Assembly (NCBI GenBank): GCA_029265405.1
Contig: JAJUJI010000001.1
Span: 62,001 to 126,000 of the forward strand
Origin: Clostridiales bacterium
Lineage (GTDB): Bacteria; Bacillota; Clostridia; Oscillospirales; Oscillospiraceae
Direction: 5' to 3'
DNA: 64,000 nucleotides
Positions 44,021 to 51,711 of the stretch are shown one piece after another (position 1 is the first letter of the stretch; the number at the start of each line of letters is the position of its first letter). Under the pieces are notes generated by a model. That model was not told where the DNA came from and made no database searches. It saw nothing but the letters and a program-made list of their open reading frames with translations. The translations under genes were made by a program, and so were the position numbers.

Positions 44021-44674
44021 ATGTTCGAAGGCTTTTCAACTAAAACGAGCGAGTTTTTATGGGGGCTGATGCTGAACAACGAGAAGCCCTGGTTTGAGGC
44101 AAACCGCGAAAGCTTTGAAAAGCATCTGCGCCGGCCCCTGCGCGAGCTGGCCCTTCAGACCGCCTCGGAAATGAACGCCAGGTTTCCTGATGCGAAGCTC
44201 AACCTCCACATCGCGAGAATACACCGCGACGCCAGGAGGCTGCACGGCAGGGGCCCCTACAAGGACCACCTGTGGTTTTCGCTGAAAAACTGGGACGGGC
44301 TTCTTGAAGGGCCGATGTTCTGGTTCGAAATCGGCGCAACGGAATATTCATACGGAATGGGCTTCTATTCGGCGGCTCCGCGGCAGATGGAGGCTTACCG
44401 GGCCGCGATAGACGCCGATCTGAGCAAATTTGAGCAGATGGCAAGGGCCGTCGAGGCTCAGAATACCTTTGTCCTTGACGGCGAGGATTACAAAAAGCCG
44501 AAGGGAGACAGGGGACCGCTTATAAACAAATGGTATAATAAAAAGACCGTCGGCCTTATAAGCTGGCATGAGTTCGGCGGCGCTCTCCTCTCCACCGAGC
44601 TTCCAAGCCTTCTTGCCGACGGCTATTCGTTTTTGATGCCGTATTATGAATTTCTTTGCGCGGCGATGATGTGA
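44021..44674 (+). CDS. DUF2461-family protein
   Basis: A 217-residue protein of the DUF2461 (TIGR02453-type) family: FLWGLMLNNEKPWFEANRESFE, then HIARIHRDARRLHGRGPYKDHLWFSL and FEIGATEYSYGMGFYSAAP. The family is widespread in bacteria and fungi without a firm function. GGGAGG lies upstream of the ATG. It follows the MATE gene closely and is ended by the hairpin at 44691-44716. Confidence 0.9.
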   Translation: MFEGFSTKTSEFLWGLMLNNEKPWFEANRESFEKHLRRPLRELALQTASEMNARFPDAKLNLHIARIHRDARRLHGRGPYKDHLWFSLKNWDGLLEGPMFWFEIGATEYSYGMGFYSAAPRQMEAYRAAIDADLSKFEQMARAVEAQNTFVLDGEDYKKPKGDRGPLINKWYNKKTVGLISWHEFGGALLSTELPSLLADGYSFLMPYYEFLCAAMM

Positions 44675-44690
44675 CGCCAAAGCCTCTCGG

Positions 44691-44716
44691 AAAGGGCTCC
44701 AGGCTCCGCCCTTTTT
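44691..44716 (+). terminator. Terminator after the DUF2461 gene
   Basis: AAAGGGC (44691-44697) pairs with GCCCTTT (44708-44714) around 10 bases, followed by TT. Confidence 0.7.
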
Positions 44717-44784
44717 CCGCCGGCGCGCCGCCTTCGGGAACGAGGCTGATTACGGCGTTCCGGGCGGAGCGGTCTTCACGCCTG

Positions 44785-45546
44785 CTAGGGGTTTTTGGCC
44801 TTCTCGGACAGCTCCGCCAATATCCCTTCAAATTCGGAGTAGTATTTCTCCTTGCTTTCATGCCCCTCAAGATGGAGCTTCATGCGCGTCAGGCTTGTCA
44901 GGATTGCTGGAATCCAGCGGTAAGGAATACCGATAAGAAGGGTATCGGAAGGATAAAGCCGCCTGCCGTGGGGCCCGTGAATCAGCGCGGGAACTATAAA
45001 GTTGACCTCCTGCGTTTTATACGGATAAATGAGCAGCCATGCGCAGCCCATAACAGGGGTGCACGAGGACTTGTACATTTCCCCCGTCGAGTAGGTCATG
45101 GCCCGCATAACAAGCTCCGCTTTTTCCGGCTTTGCGCTGATTACAAGGACGTCCGGGTCGTATACAAGCTGATCGTACGGGCAGAAAGAAACGTAATTTG
45201 CCACTTTCCTTTCAAGCCTGGGAACAAACTGGTAAAAATGCTGGTTGCAGCGCGGCTCGTCGAATACGCCGAGCCTGGCTCCTATTTGGCCGCTTTCGGC
45301 AAAGGGCGCCATGTCCTCCATGCCCAGAAGTATCTTGCCGACGCAGGTTTCGGTATGACCGGCCGAGAAATAGAAAGGCCTGTTTTCCTTTTGGGCTTTT
45401 CTCAGCATCTCGCAAAGCGACAGACGGGCGTCCGGTTCAAGCGGGGGAACCTCTGCCGGCCTGAAAAAGTCGAACTTGACGCCTATAGGAGCGTCCTCAA
45501 GCTCCAATAAGTCGAGCGGCGAATAATCATATTTAAGCTTCATCAT
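44785..45546 (-). CDS. DUF169-family protein
   Basis: A 253-residue DUF169 protein: APIGVKFDFF near the N-terminus, LCEMLRKAQKENRPFYFSAGHTETCVGK with its cysteines, and MTYSTGEMYKSSCTPVMGCAW. The conserved cysteines suggest metal or cluster binding, but the role is unknown; such genes are common in anaerobes. The start ATG 45546 follows AGGAGG by 7 bases, and the open frame upstream lacks a site. It is a single gene on the minus strand. Confidence 0.85.
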   Translation of the reverse strand: MMKLKYDYSPLDLLELEDAPIGVKFDFFRPAEVPPLEPDARLSLCEMLRKAQKENRPFYFSAGHTETCVGKILLGMEDMAPFAESGQIGARLGVFDEPRCNQHFYQFVPRLERKVANYVSFCPYDQLVYDPDVLVISAKPEKAELVMRAMTYSTGEMYKSSCTPVMGCAWLLIYPYKTQEVNFIVPALIHGPHGRRLYPSDTLLIGIPYRWIPAILTSLTRMKLHLEGHESKEKYYSEFEGILAELSEKAKNP

Positions 45547-45610
45547 ATCTTGCCCTCCTTCAAGTTCCGCATAATGCCAACAAGCATAAGTTGAACAATT
45601 AATTAAAACT

Positions 45611-45651
45611 GCGCAGCCCAATGAACGCACGCAAATTTCATTGAGCTGCGC
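45611..45651 (-). terminator. Terminator of the two-component operon
   Basis: On the minus strand GCGCAGC and AATGAA pair with TTCATT and GCTGCGC to form a 13-bp stem with a small internal loop, followed by AGTTTTAATT. It overlaps the histidine kinase stop codon. Confidence 0.75.
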
Positions 45652-46933
45652 CGTTTTTCAGCGGCAAATGTATTGTTATCCTGGTTCCGGCTCCCTCGCG
45701 GCTTACGACGCTGAACCAGCCGCCGTGCCGCTCCACTATCCACTTGGCTATCGCCAGGCCAAGGCCGCTGCCTCCGGTGGAGCTGTTTCTGGCCTTGTCG
45801 CTGCGGTAAAACCTCTCGAAAATGTGCTCCAGATCCGCCGCGGCTATGCCGCTCCCGTTGTCCTGCACGACGACGCAGGCCTCGTTTGCCTGTCCGCGCC
45901 GGAGCCGCAGGGAAATAATGCCGCCCTCCGGCGTGTACTTGGCCGCGTTGTCGACAAGTATGCGCACCGACTGCTTGAGCATCGCCGGGTCCGCCTCCGC
46001 CACGATGTCCTCCGGAACGCTCAGCCTGTACTCGTGCTTGGGGTCTATCATTTCCGACTCGTCGTGTATCTCGCCCAGCATCTCGGCCAGGCTCAGCCTT
46101 TCCGGCGTAAAGCTCTGCCTGCCCATGTCGCCCCGGGCGAGGAAGAGGAGCTGCTCCACAAGCACCTTCATATGCTCGGCTTCCGTTTTAATGGCGCTTA
46201 TGGCCTCGTCAAGGATCTTTTCGTCGTTTTTGCCCCATCTGTCCAGCATGCCGGCGTAGCCCTGTATGACGGCGATGGGCGTCCTCAGCTCGTGGCTCGC
46301 GTCGTCCACAAAGCGTATCTGCTGCCGGTAGCTCTCGTGCATGCGCCTGATGAGATTGTTCACCGCGTTTTCAAGGCCGGCCAGGGTTTCGTCGCCTATG
46401 TTCAGCTTGGCGTCCGGCGTGGCGGCGTTGAGGTGGTCTATCGCGTCCTGAAGGCTCCTGAACCGGCCCTCGTCGAAGCCGCCGCGGGAAAGCCTGTTTG
46501 CCGCCGATGCTATGGCGTCTATGGACTTGAGGTGCTTTCTGATGGGTATCGCGCCGAAGATGCAGCCGTTAAGCCAGTTTATAAGCTGAAGCGCCAAAGC
46601 TAAGGACAGCGCCCCGGCAACCACCAGGGCAAAGTTGCCGACCGCCGCCGAGTTGTCCCCGAAATGATAGACCGCGCTGCCGACGGTGTCGATGAGGTTG
46701 GGGCAAACGGTCCAGGTGACTCCGCGCCGCAGCGTCCAGCTGAAGGCAACGCCCGCCTGATATTCGGTGACGAGGCACCATGCGGCGGTCAGCGCCAGAG
46801 CGAGAAACGCGTCGAAGGCAAGGAGCCTGAACAGCCGCTTTACGCTGAGCTCGAAATTGATCCTCCTTGCCAGCGCCTTCGAGCCGGCAAAGCGCGACGC
46901 GGCGCGAGCGTCCCGGCCGTCAACCCCGCTCAT
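45638..46933 (-). CDS. Sensor histidine kinase
   Basis: A 431-residue HisKA/HATPase kinase. Two membrane helices (about 38-55 and 100-120) enclose a short outer loop of 45 residues, a linker near 130-200, then the phosphoacceptor His214 in DDASHELRTPIAVIQGY. The ATPase N box VRILVDNAAKYTPEGG, the G1 box DNGSGI and the G2 box STGGSGLGLAIAKWI complete the kinase. Its start overlaps the response regulator stop by four bases. The small sensor loop suggests that it reads membrane or envelope state. Confidence 0.93.
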   Translation of the reverse strand: MSGVDGRDARAASRFAGSKALARRINFELSVKRLFRLLAFDAFLALALTAAWCLVTEYQAGVAFSWTLRRGVTWTVCPNLIDTVGSAVYHFGDNSAAVGNFALVVAGALSLALALQLINWLNGCIFGAIPIRKHLKSIDAIASAANRLSRGGFDEGRFRSLQDAIDHLNAATPDAKLNIGDETLAGLENAVNNLIRRMHESYRQQIRFVDDASHELRTPIAVIQGYAGMLDRWGKNDEKILDEAISAIKTEAEHMKVLVEQLLFLARGDMGRQSFTPERLSLAEMLGEIHDESEMIDPKHEYRLSVPEDIVAEADPAMLKQSVRILVDNAAKYTPEGGIISLRLRRGQANEACVVVQDNGSGIAAADLEHIFERFYRSDKARNSSTGGSGLGLAIAKWIVERHGGWFSVVSREGAGTRITIHLPLKNGAAQ

Positions 46934-47595
46934 TGCCGCTCGTCCTTGATGACGTAGCCGACGCCCCTTACCGTCTGTATTGCGCCGACGCCCTTTTGCC
47001 GCAGATACCGCACATAGACGTCCACCACGTTGGTTTCGCCCATATAGTCATAGCCCCAGACCCTTTCAAGAAGGCTGTCCCGGGACATGACTATGTTTTT
47101 ATTTTCCAGCAGGGTCTGGAGAAGGGTAAACTCCTTGTTGGTGAGCTGCAGAGGAATACCGTCGCAGCTTGCCTCGCGTGAGGAAACGTTCAGCGTGAGG
47201 CCGCCGCAGGACAGCGTTTCCGCCTTAAGCCGCGAGCCGTAGCGGAGCAGGGCCCTTATCCTTGCCAGCAGCTCCTCAATCGCGAAGGGCTTTGTTATAT
47301 AGTCGTTGGCTCCCAGGTCGAGGCCGCTGACCTTGTCCATGACCGCGTCGCGCGCGGTCAGGAGTATCACCGGCACCTGGGAGCTTTTGCGGAGCCTGCG
47401 GAGAACCTCGAGCCCGTTCAATTCCGGAAGCATGATGTCCAGAATGATCAGGTCGAAGCCCCCGCCCTCGGCCATTTCAAGGCCGGTTCTGCCGTCCAGG
47501 GCTTTTTGGGCCTCGTAGCCCTCGTGGACAAGCTCAAGCTCTATAAAACGAGCTATTTTGGCCTCGTCCTCAATAATCAGAATCCTTGTCGCCAT
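46930..47595 (-). CDS. OmpR-family response regulator
   Basis: A 221-residue regulator with receiver domain (IIEDEAKI; phosphate acceptor Asp53 in LIILDIMLPE; Lys in TKPFAIEELL) and an OmpR/PhoB winged-helix domain ending in RGVGYVIKDE. Partner of the kinase downstream. The start ATG 47595 is 13 bases after AAGGAG; ATG 47607 lies too close to that site. It overlaps the end of the DUF4342 gene by 26 bases. Confidence 0.93.
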   Translation of the reverse strand: MATRILIIEDEAKIARFIELELVHEGYEAQKALDGRTGLEMAEGGGFDLIILDIMLPELNGLEVLRRLRKSSQVPVILLTARDAVMDKVSGLDLGANDYITKPFAIEELLARIRALLRYGSRLKAETLSCGGLTLNVSSREASCDGIPLQLTNKEFTLLQTLLENKNIVMSRDSLLERVWGYDYMGETNVVDVYVRYLRQKGVGAIQTVRGVGYVIKDERQ

Positions 47596-48139
47596 AGGCC
47601 TTCGCATTCTCCTTCTGGCTTTCTTCTTTTCTCTCGCTTACGTAGCTCCTTATGCTTTCCGCGTAGCCGGCAGCCTTGTCGAACACCTCGTTGACCTCCT
47701 GCCTGCCGAGATCCTCGCCCTTGAATGTGTAGCGGAACCTGAACAGCAGGCCTACGGCAAGCAGTATCAGCACAGCGTACGGCGCGCAGAACAGCAGGAC
47801 GATGAGCAGCAGCACGGGTATGACCAGTATGGTTTCACCGTTGCGTCTGATCTCAAACTTATTTGTTATGCCTTTTTTCAAAAGACTGAGCAGCCATCTG
47901 CACGTTTTAGCGAAACCCGAGTCGCCGCTCCGCTCGCAAGGCATGAGGCCCGTTTCCTTGCCGCCGCAGGCGCTGTTTGTCGTGTAGCTGCTTGTTGCCT
48001 TTACGGTCTTTCCCGATTTCTCCAGCTCTATGACAGAGTCAAGCAGATCCCAGTTGTTGCGCTCCAGAGTCCGTTTGGCCTCCTCAAAGCTTATATCGGC
48101 CATCTCGCGGAGCTTTTCAACCATTTCAAGCTGAGTCAT
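47570..48139 (-). CDS. DUF4342-family membrane protein (UBA-like N-terminus)
   Basis: A 189-residue protein: MTQLEMVEKLREMADISFEEAKRTLERNNWDLLDSVIELEK is the DUF4342 UBA-like helical domain; next a basic linker, FEIRRNGETILVIPVL and a hydrophobic stretch of two short helices (about 118-145), then a charged C-terminus. Such proteins precede envelope-stress-type two-component genes in clostridia and may modulate the sensor. ATG 48139 follows GGAGGG by 8 bases. It leads a three-gene unit with the regulator and kinase. Confidence 0.8.
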   Translation of the reverse strand: MTQLEMVEKLREMADISFEEAKRTLERNNWDLLDSVIELEKSGKTVKATSSYTTNSACGGKETGLMPCERSGDSGFAKTCRWLLSLLKKGITNKFEIRRNGETILVIPVLLLIVLLFCAPYAVLILLAVGLLFRFRYTFKGEDLGRQEVNEVFDKAAGYAESIRSYVSERKEESQKENAKAYGDKDSDY

Positions 48140-48284
48140 TTTTATCCCTCCATTTTTCATGGCAGGCTTTTGCCACTGGCCGGAGGATATCACGGGCAAA
48201 TTAAGCGGCAATTCAGCCGAGATTAAAACGATATTAATTTATTGCTAGCGCTTGGTTAAGCATATCAAGTATAGCAAAATCACA

Positions 48285-48313
48285 TTGTAATTGTCCAATA
48301 TATTATGTATAAT
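48285..48313 (+). promoter_or_regulatory. Promoter for the HAD phosphatase / ktrB-ktrA unit
   Basis: TTGTAA (48285-48290), 17 bases, perfect TATAAT (48308-48313), with about 70 nt to the HAD gene start. Confidence 0.62.
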
Positions 48314-48388
48314 GCAGGCAAGCTTCAAATACGGCCAGACGCCGCCGGTATCGCGGCGGGGGCCCGGCAGACCTGAAAGAAAGGCTTT

Positions 48389-49054
48389 ATGAGTGAAAAA
48401 TATATATTGTTCGACCTGGACGGAACGCTGACCGACCCGGGGCTAGGCATCACAAACTCCGTAATGCATGCCCTGCGCAAGCTCGGCATCGAGCCTCCCG
48501 CGAGAGAGGAGCTGTATAAATTCATCGGGCCGCCCCTGGCGGAGTCCTTCGAGGTTTTTTTCGGTTTTTCGCGGGAGAAGGCAAGGGAGGCCATAGCCTA
48601 TTACCGTGAATATTACGCCGAGAAGGGGATTTTTGAGAACAGGCTTTATCCGGATATCCCGAAGGCTCTTGATTTTTTAAAAGACAGGGGTTATACTCTG
48701 CTGGTTGCAACATCAAAGCTTGAAATCCATGCAAAGCGAATACTCGAGCGTTTCAAAATAGGCGGATATTTTGATTTCGTGGCCGGAGCAGACCTTGAGG
48801 AAACAAGGGTCGAAAAGGCGGACGTGATACGCTACGCGCTCGGCGCGGCAAATGCCGGGGCCTGCGCGAGGGCGGTAATGGTGGGCGACAGGAAGCACGA
48901 TGTCATAGGCGCGAAAAAGTGCGGGCTTCGCTCGGTCGGCGTGCTGTACGGCTACGGGTCGCTTGAAGAGCTGCGGCAGGCCGGCGCGGAGAGCATCGCT
49001 GAAGAAGCAAAAGATATTCCCGGCGCCGTTCTGCAATTACTTGAGAAGGAATGA
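48389..49054 (+). CDS. HAD-family phosphatase (phosphoglycolate phosphatase-like)
   Basis: A 221-residue HAD hydrolase with motif I FDLDGTLTDPG (nucleophile Asp10), motif II LLVATSK with the SKLEIHAKRIL lysine region, and the acidic motif IV MVGDRKHDVIGAKKCG. A four-helix cap lies between the first two, as in Gph/PhnX types. The substrate is unknown; phosphoglycolate or sugar phosphates are likely. GAAAGAAAGG precedes the ATG. ktrB begins only 22 bases after its stop. Confidence 0.86.
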   Translation: MSEKYILFDLDGTLTDPGLGITNSVMHALRKLGIEPPAREELYKFIGPPLAESFEVFFGFSREKAREAIAYYREYYAEKGIFENRLYPDIPKALDFLKDRGYTLLVATSKLEIHAKRILERFKIGGYFDFVAGADLEETRVEKADVIRYALGAANAGACARAVMVGDRKHDVIGAKKCGLRSVGVLYGYGSLEELRQAGAESIAEEAKDIPGAVLQLLEKE

Positions 49055-49076
49055 GCGGGTTTTTCGTACTGACGAT

Positions 49077-50369
49077 ATGAGAATATTGAAAAAAATACCG
49101 TCCGCCAGGATAATAGCGCTCGGCTTTCTGGCGGTCATTGCGGCAGGAACACTTTTGCTGTCCCTGCCCATAGCGCACACCGGGGCAGAGCGGGTAACAG
49201 TTTTTGACGCGCTCTTTACGGCGACCAGCGCGGTATGCGTGACGGGCCTTGTCGTCGTGGATACGGGGACGGCATATACAGTGTTCGGCAAAACGGTCAT
49301 TATGCTGCTGATACAGGCCGGAGGCCTGGGCGTGGCGACGCTTGGCATAGCGGTCACCGTTCTTGTGAACAGGCGCATGACATATAAGGACAGCCTGCTG
49401 ATCAAGGATTCATTGAACACGGAGAACCTGGGCAGCGTGAACTGGCTGCTGAATAAGGTCTTTCTTGTTACGCTTTGCGCCGAGGCGGCGGGGGCGCTGC
49501 TGTCCTTTGCGGTTTTCAGCAGGGACTATCCCTTTTGGAAGGCGCTGGGCATAAGCATATTCCATGCCGTCTCCGCCTTCAACAACGCGGGCTTCGATTT
49601 GCTGGGAGGCATGCGCAGCCTTACGGGCTACAGCCATAACATCCCGCTCAATCTGATAACCTGCGCGCTGATTGTAAGCGGAGGCCTCGGCTACCTTGTG
49701 ATATTGGATATAATAAGGAAAAAGCGCCTGAGAAAGGTCAGCCTTCAGTCCAAAATCGTGCTCTGCACGACCTTCGCCCTTATAAGCGCCGGAACGCTGC
49801 TCCTTTTGGCTACCGAAGATGTGGGCTTCCTTGGAGCCTTGTTCCAGAGCGTCACGGCCAGGACGGCGGGCTTCAATACTTACGACATTGCCGCCTTCAG
49901 CTCCGCCGGACAATTGGCGCTGTGCTGCCTGATGTTTATAGGAGCCTCTCCGGGCTCCACAGGCGGCGGCATTAAGACCACCACCTTCTTTTCCCTGCTT
50001 ACTGCCGCCAAAGCCGCTTCAACGGGCGGGAAATTGCAGGCCTTCAGGCGGAAAATACCCGCCGACGTGGTTACGAGGGCCTTTGTCGTGGCCTTTTTGG
50101 CGGCTTCGCTGGTAATAGTCTCGACTCTGGCGCTATGCGCTCTTGAGCCCGGCCATACCTTCATGCAGCTTTTGTTTGAGGAGATTTCCGCCTTCGGCAC
50201 GGTTGGCCTGAGCATAGCGCCGACGCCTACGCTGGGTCCCGCTGCAAGGGTAATACTGATGCTTTCGATGTTTATAGGGAGAGTCGGGCCTCTCACGGTC
50301 GCCACAATATGGGTATACAAGCCTCAGGCCGCATACAGCTATACCGAGGAGGGTTATACGATAGGATGA
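49077..50369 (+). CDS. ktrB: Potassium uptake protein KtrB/TrkH
   Basis: The 430-residue ion-channel subunit of a Ktr system. The repeated selectivity filters are visible, e.g. TATSAVCVTGLVVVDTG near residue 60, NNAGFDLLGGMRS near 180, VTARTAGFNTYDI near 265 and SAFGTVGLSIAPTP near 375. The start is ATG 49077; no strong binding site precedes it, so the upstream in-frame TTG at 49037, inside the HAD gene, is an alternative. The stop overlaps the ktrA start (ATGA). The K+-conducting pair is complete. Confidence 0.93.
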   Translation: MRILKKIPSARIIALGFLAVIAAGTLLLSLPIAHTGAERVTVFDALFTATSAVCVTGLVVVDTGTAYTVFGKTVIMLLIQAGGLGVATLGIAVTVLVNRRMTYKDSLLIKDSLNTENLGSVNWLLNKVFLVTLCAEAAGALLSFAVFSRDYPFWKALGISIFHAVSAFNNAGFDLLGGMRSLTGYSHNIPLNLITCALIVSGGLGYLVILDIIRKKRLRKVSLQSKIVLCTTFALISAGTLLLLATEDVGFLGALFQSVTARTAGFNTYDIAAFSSAGQLALCCLMFIGASPGSTGGGIKTTTFFSLLTAAKAASTGGKLQAFRRKIPADVVTRAFVVAFLAASLVIVSTLALCALEPGHTFMQLLFEEISAFGTVGLSIAPTPTLGPAARVILMLSMFIGRVGPLTVATIWVYKPQAAYSYTEEGYTIG

Positions 50370-51043
50370 AAGCCAACAACAAGTCCGGCGCAAAAAAAGA
50401 GATATACGGCGTTCTCGGCCTCGGGCGCTTCGGAAGCTCTCTGGCCCAAAAGCTTGCCGAGTCCGGAGCCGAGGTAATAGTGGTGGATATGGACGAAAGC
50501 AAGGTCCGCGAGGCCAGGGCCTACACCGAATACGCCTATATAGTGGGAAAGCTGACCAAGGAGAGCCTGTCCGAAATAGGGATACAAAACTGCGGAACGG
50601 TTATAGTATGCATAGGCGATTCGCTGGAGGTGAGCCTCTTGACGACGCTGAACGTAATCAACCTTGGCGTAAAAAGGGTGATAGCCAAGGCCATGAATTC
50701 GGACCACGGCCTGCTGCTGGAAAAAATAGGAGCGGAGGTGGTATACCCGGAAAGGGACATGGGGGAGAGGCTGGCCAGGAAGCTGACGGTCAATTCGGTG
50801 CTGGAATACATCAACCTTTCAAACGATATAGACATATTCGAGTGCTCCGTCCCGAAGGACCTTATAGGAGTGCCCGTAGCGGAGTCGGGCTTCCGCCAGA
50901 AATACGCGCTCAACATAATAGCCATCCAGAGCGGCTGCGAGACTATGACGGACATTGACCCGAATTACAGGTTTCAGCAGGGAGACATCATCGTCCTGAT
51001 AGGCAAATCCGACGGTCTTAGAAGGTTTCAGGAAAGCCGCTAG
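50366..51043 (+). CDS. ktrA: Potassium uptake regulator KtrA/TrkA (RCK domain)
   Basis: A 225-residue RCK protein: YGVLGLGRFGSSLAQKLAESGAEVIVVD is the Rossmann nucleotide site and the C-terminal RCK_C part is KDLIGVPVAESGFRQKYALNIIAI. It forms the cytoplasmic ring that gates KtrB on binding ATP/ADP or NAD. Its ATG overlaps the ktrB stop, so both are made together. A clear hairpin ends the unit (51061-51095). c-di-AMP binds KtrA in other Firmicutes; the fitting pocket is not identifiable by eye. Confidence 0.92.
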   Translation: MKANNKSGAKKEIYGVLGLGRFGSSLAQKLAESGAEVIVVDMDESKVREARAYTEYAYIVGKLTKESLSEIGIQNCGTVIVCIGDSLEVSLLTTLNVINLGVKRVIAKAMNSDHGLLLEKIGAEVVYPERDMGERLARKLTVNSVLEYINLSNDIDIFECSVPKDLIGVPVAESGFRQKYALNIIAIQSGCETMTDIDPNYRFQQGDIIVLIGKSDGLRRFQESR

Positions 51044-51060
51044 GCAAGAAATAACGCTTA

Positions 51061-51095
51061 AATGACAGCAGCGCGGAAGGCGCCGCTGTCATTTT
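51061..51095 (+). terminator. Terminator after ktrA
   Basis: AATGACAGC (51061-51069) pairs with GCTGTCATT (51085-51093), with extra GC pairs inside; TTGC follows. Confidence 0.75.
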
Positions 51096-51134
51096 GCTTG
51101 GCGGTTTGCCGAAAGCCGGGAAGTCAGAAAATTA

Positions 51135-51164
51135 TTGCGGCAAGCGTTATGCGCCTGATATAAT
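51135..51164 (+). promoter_or_regulatory. Promoter for ogt-polC
   Basis: TTGCGG (51135-51140), 18 bases, perfect TATAAT (51159-51164), about 65 nt before ogt. Confidence 0.5.
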
Positions 51165-51236
51165 AGCCGCATAGACGACGATTTATATTATTATGATAAG
51201 CTTTTCATCGCTAAGCTTAACTTTTTGGAGGCGCGC

Positions 51237-51689
51237 ATGGCCGTTCAATATTATGAAAGCCCCCTGGGAACGCTCGCTATCAGGGCCTGCGCGTGTTTTA
51301 TTACGGGGATATATCTTTGCCGCGAGGGGCCCCGCCAAAGAGCCGAGCCCGACGGCTTGACCGAGCTTGCCGCCCGCCGGCTGGATGAATACTTTTACGG
51401 GCACAAGACCGCTTTTGACCTTCCGCTGAAGCCCGAAGGCACTGAATTCCAGAAAAAGGTCTGGTCGGAGCTTATAAAAATACCCTTTGGGGCTGTTGTG
51501 ACCTACGGCAGGCTTGCCGAAGCGGCGGGCAAGCCGGACGCGGCCCGGGCCGTCGGGGGAGCGGTGGGCAAAAATCCCATATTGATAATCATACCCTGCC
51601 ACAGAGTGCTGGCTTCCGGCGGCCTTGGCGGCTTTTCGGCCGGGATGGAGGCCAAGCTTTTTCTGCTGAGGCATGAAGGAATAATATGA
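51237..51689 (+). CDS. ogt: Methylated-DNA-protein-cysteine S-methyltransferase
   Basis: A suicide repair enzyme for O6-methylguanine and O4-methylthymine. The 150 residues end in the conserved PCHRV with acceptor Cys121, preceded by VGGAVGKNPI, and followed by GGLGGFSAGMEAK. EFQKKVWSELIKIPFGAVVTYGRLA is the standard helix before the DNA-binding region. TGGAGG lies 5 bases before ATG 51237; TTG 51225 upstream is in frame but overlaps it. polC follows 22 bases later, likely on the same transcript. Confidence 0.92.
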   Translation: MAVQYYESPLGTLAIRACACFITGIYLCREGPRQRAEPDGLTELAARRLDEYFYGHKTAFDLPLKPEGTEFQKKVWSELIKIPFGAVVTYGRLAEAAGKPDAARAVGGAVGKNPILIIIPCHRVLASGGLGGFSAGMEAKLFLLRHEGII

Positions 51690-51711
51690 AAGACATCGCA
51701 TGGAGGATCAC

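Noticed and set aside
44656-45510. A 284-codon plus-strand frame opposite the DUF169 gene
   Set aside because: The DUF169 pattern and ribosome binding site are on the minus strand; this frame has neither.
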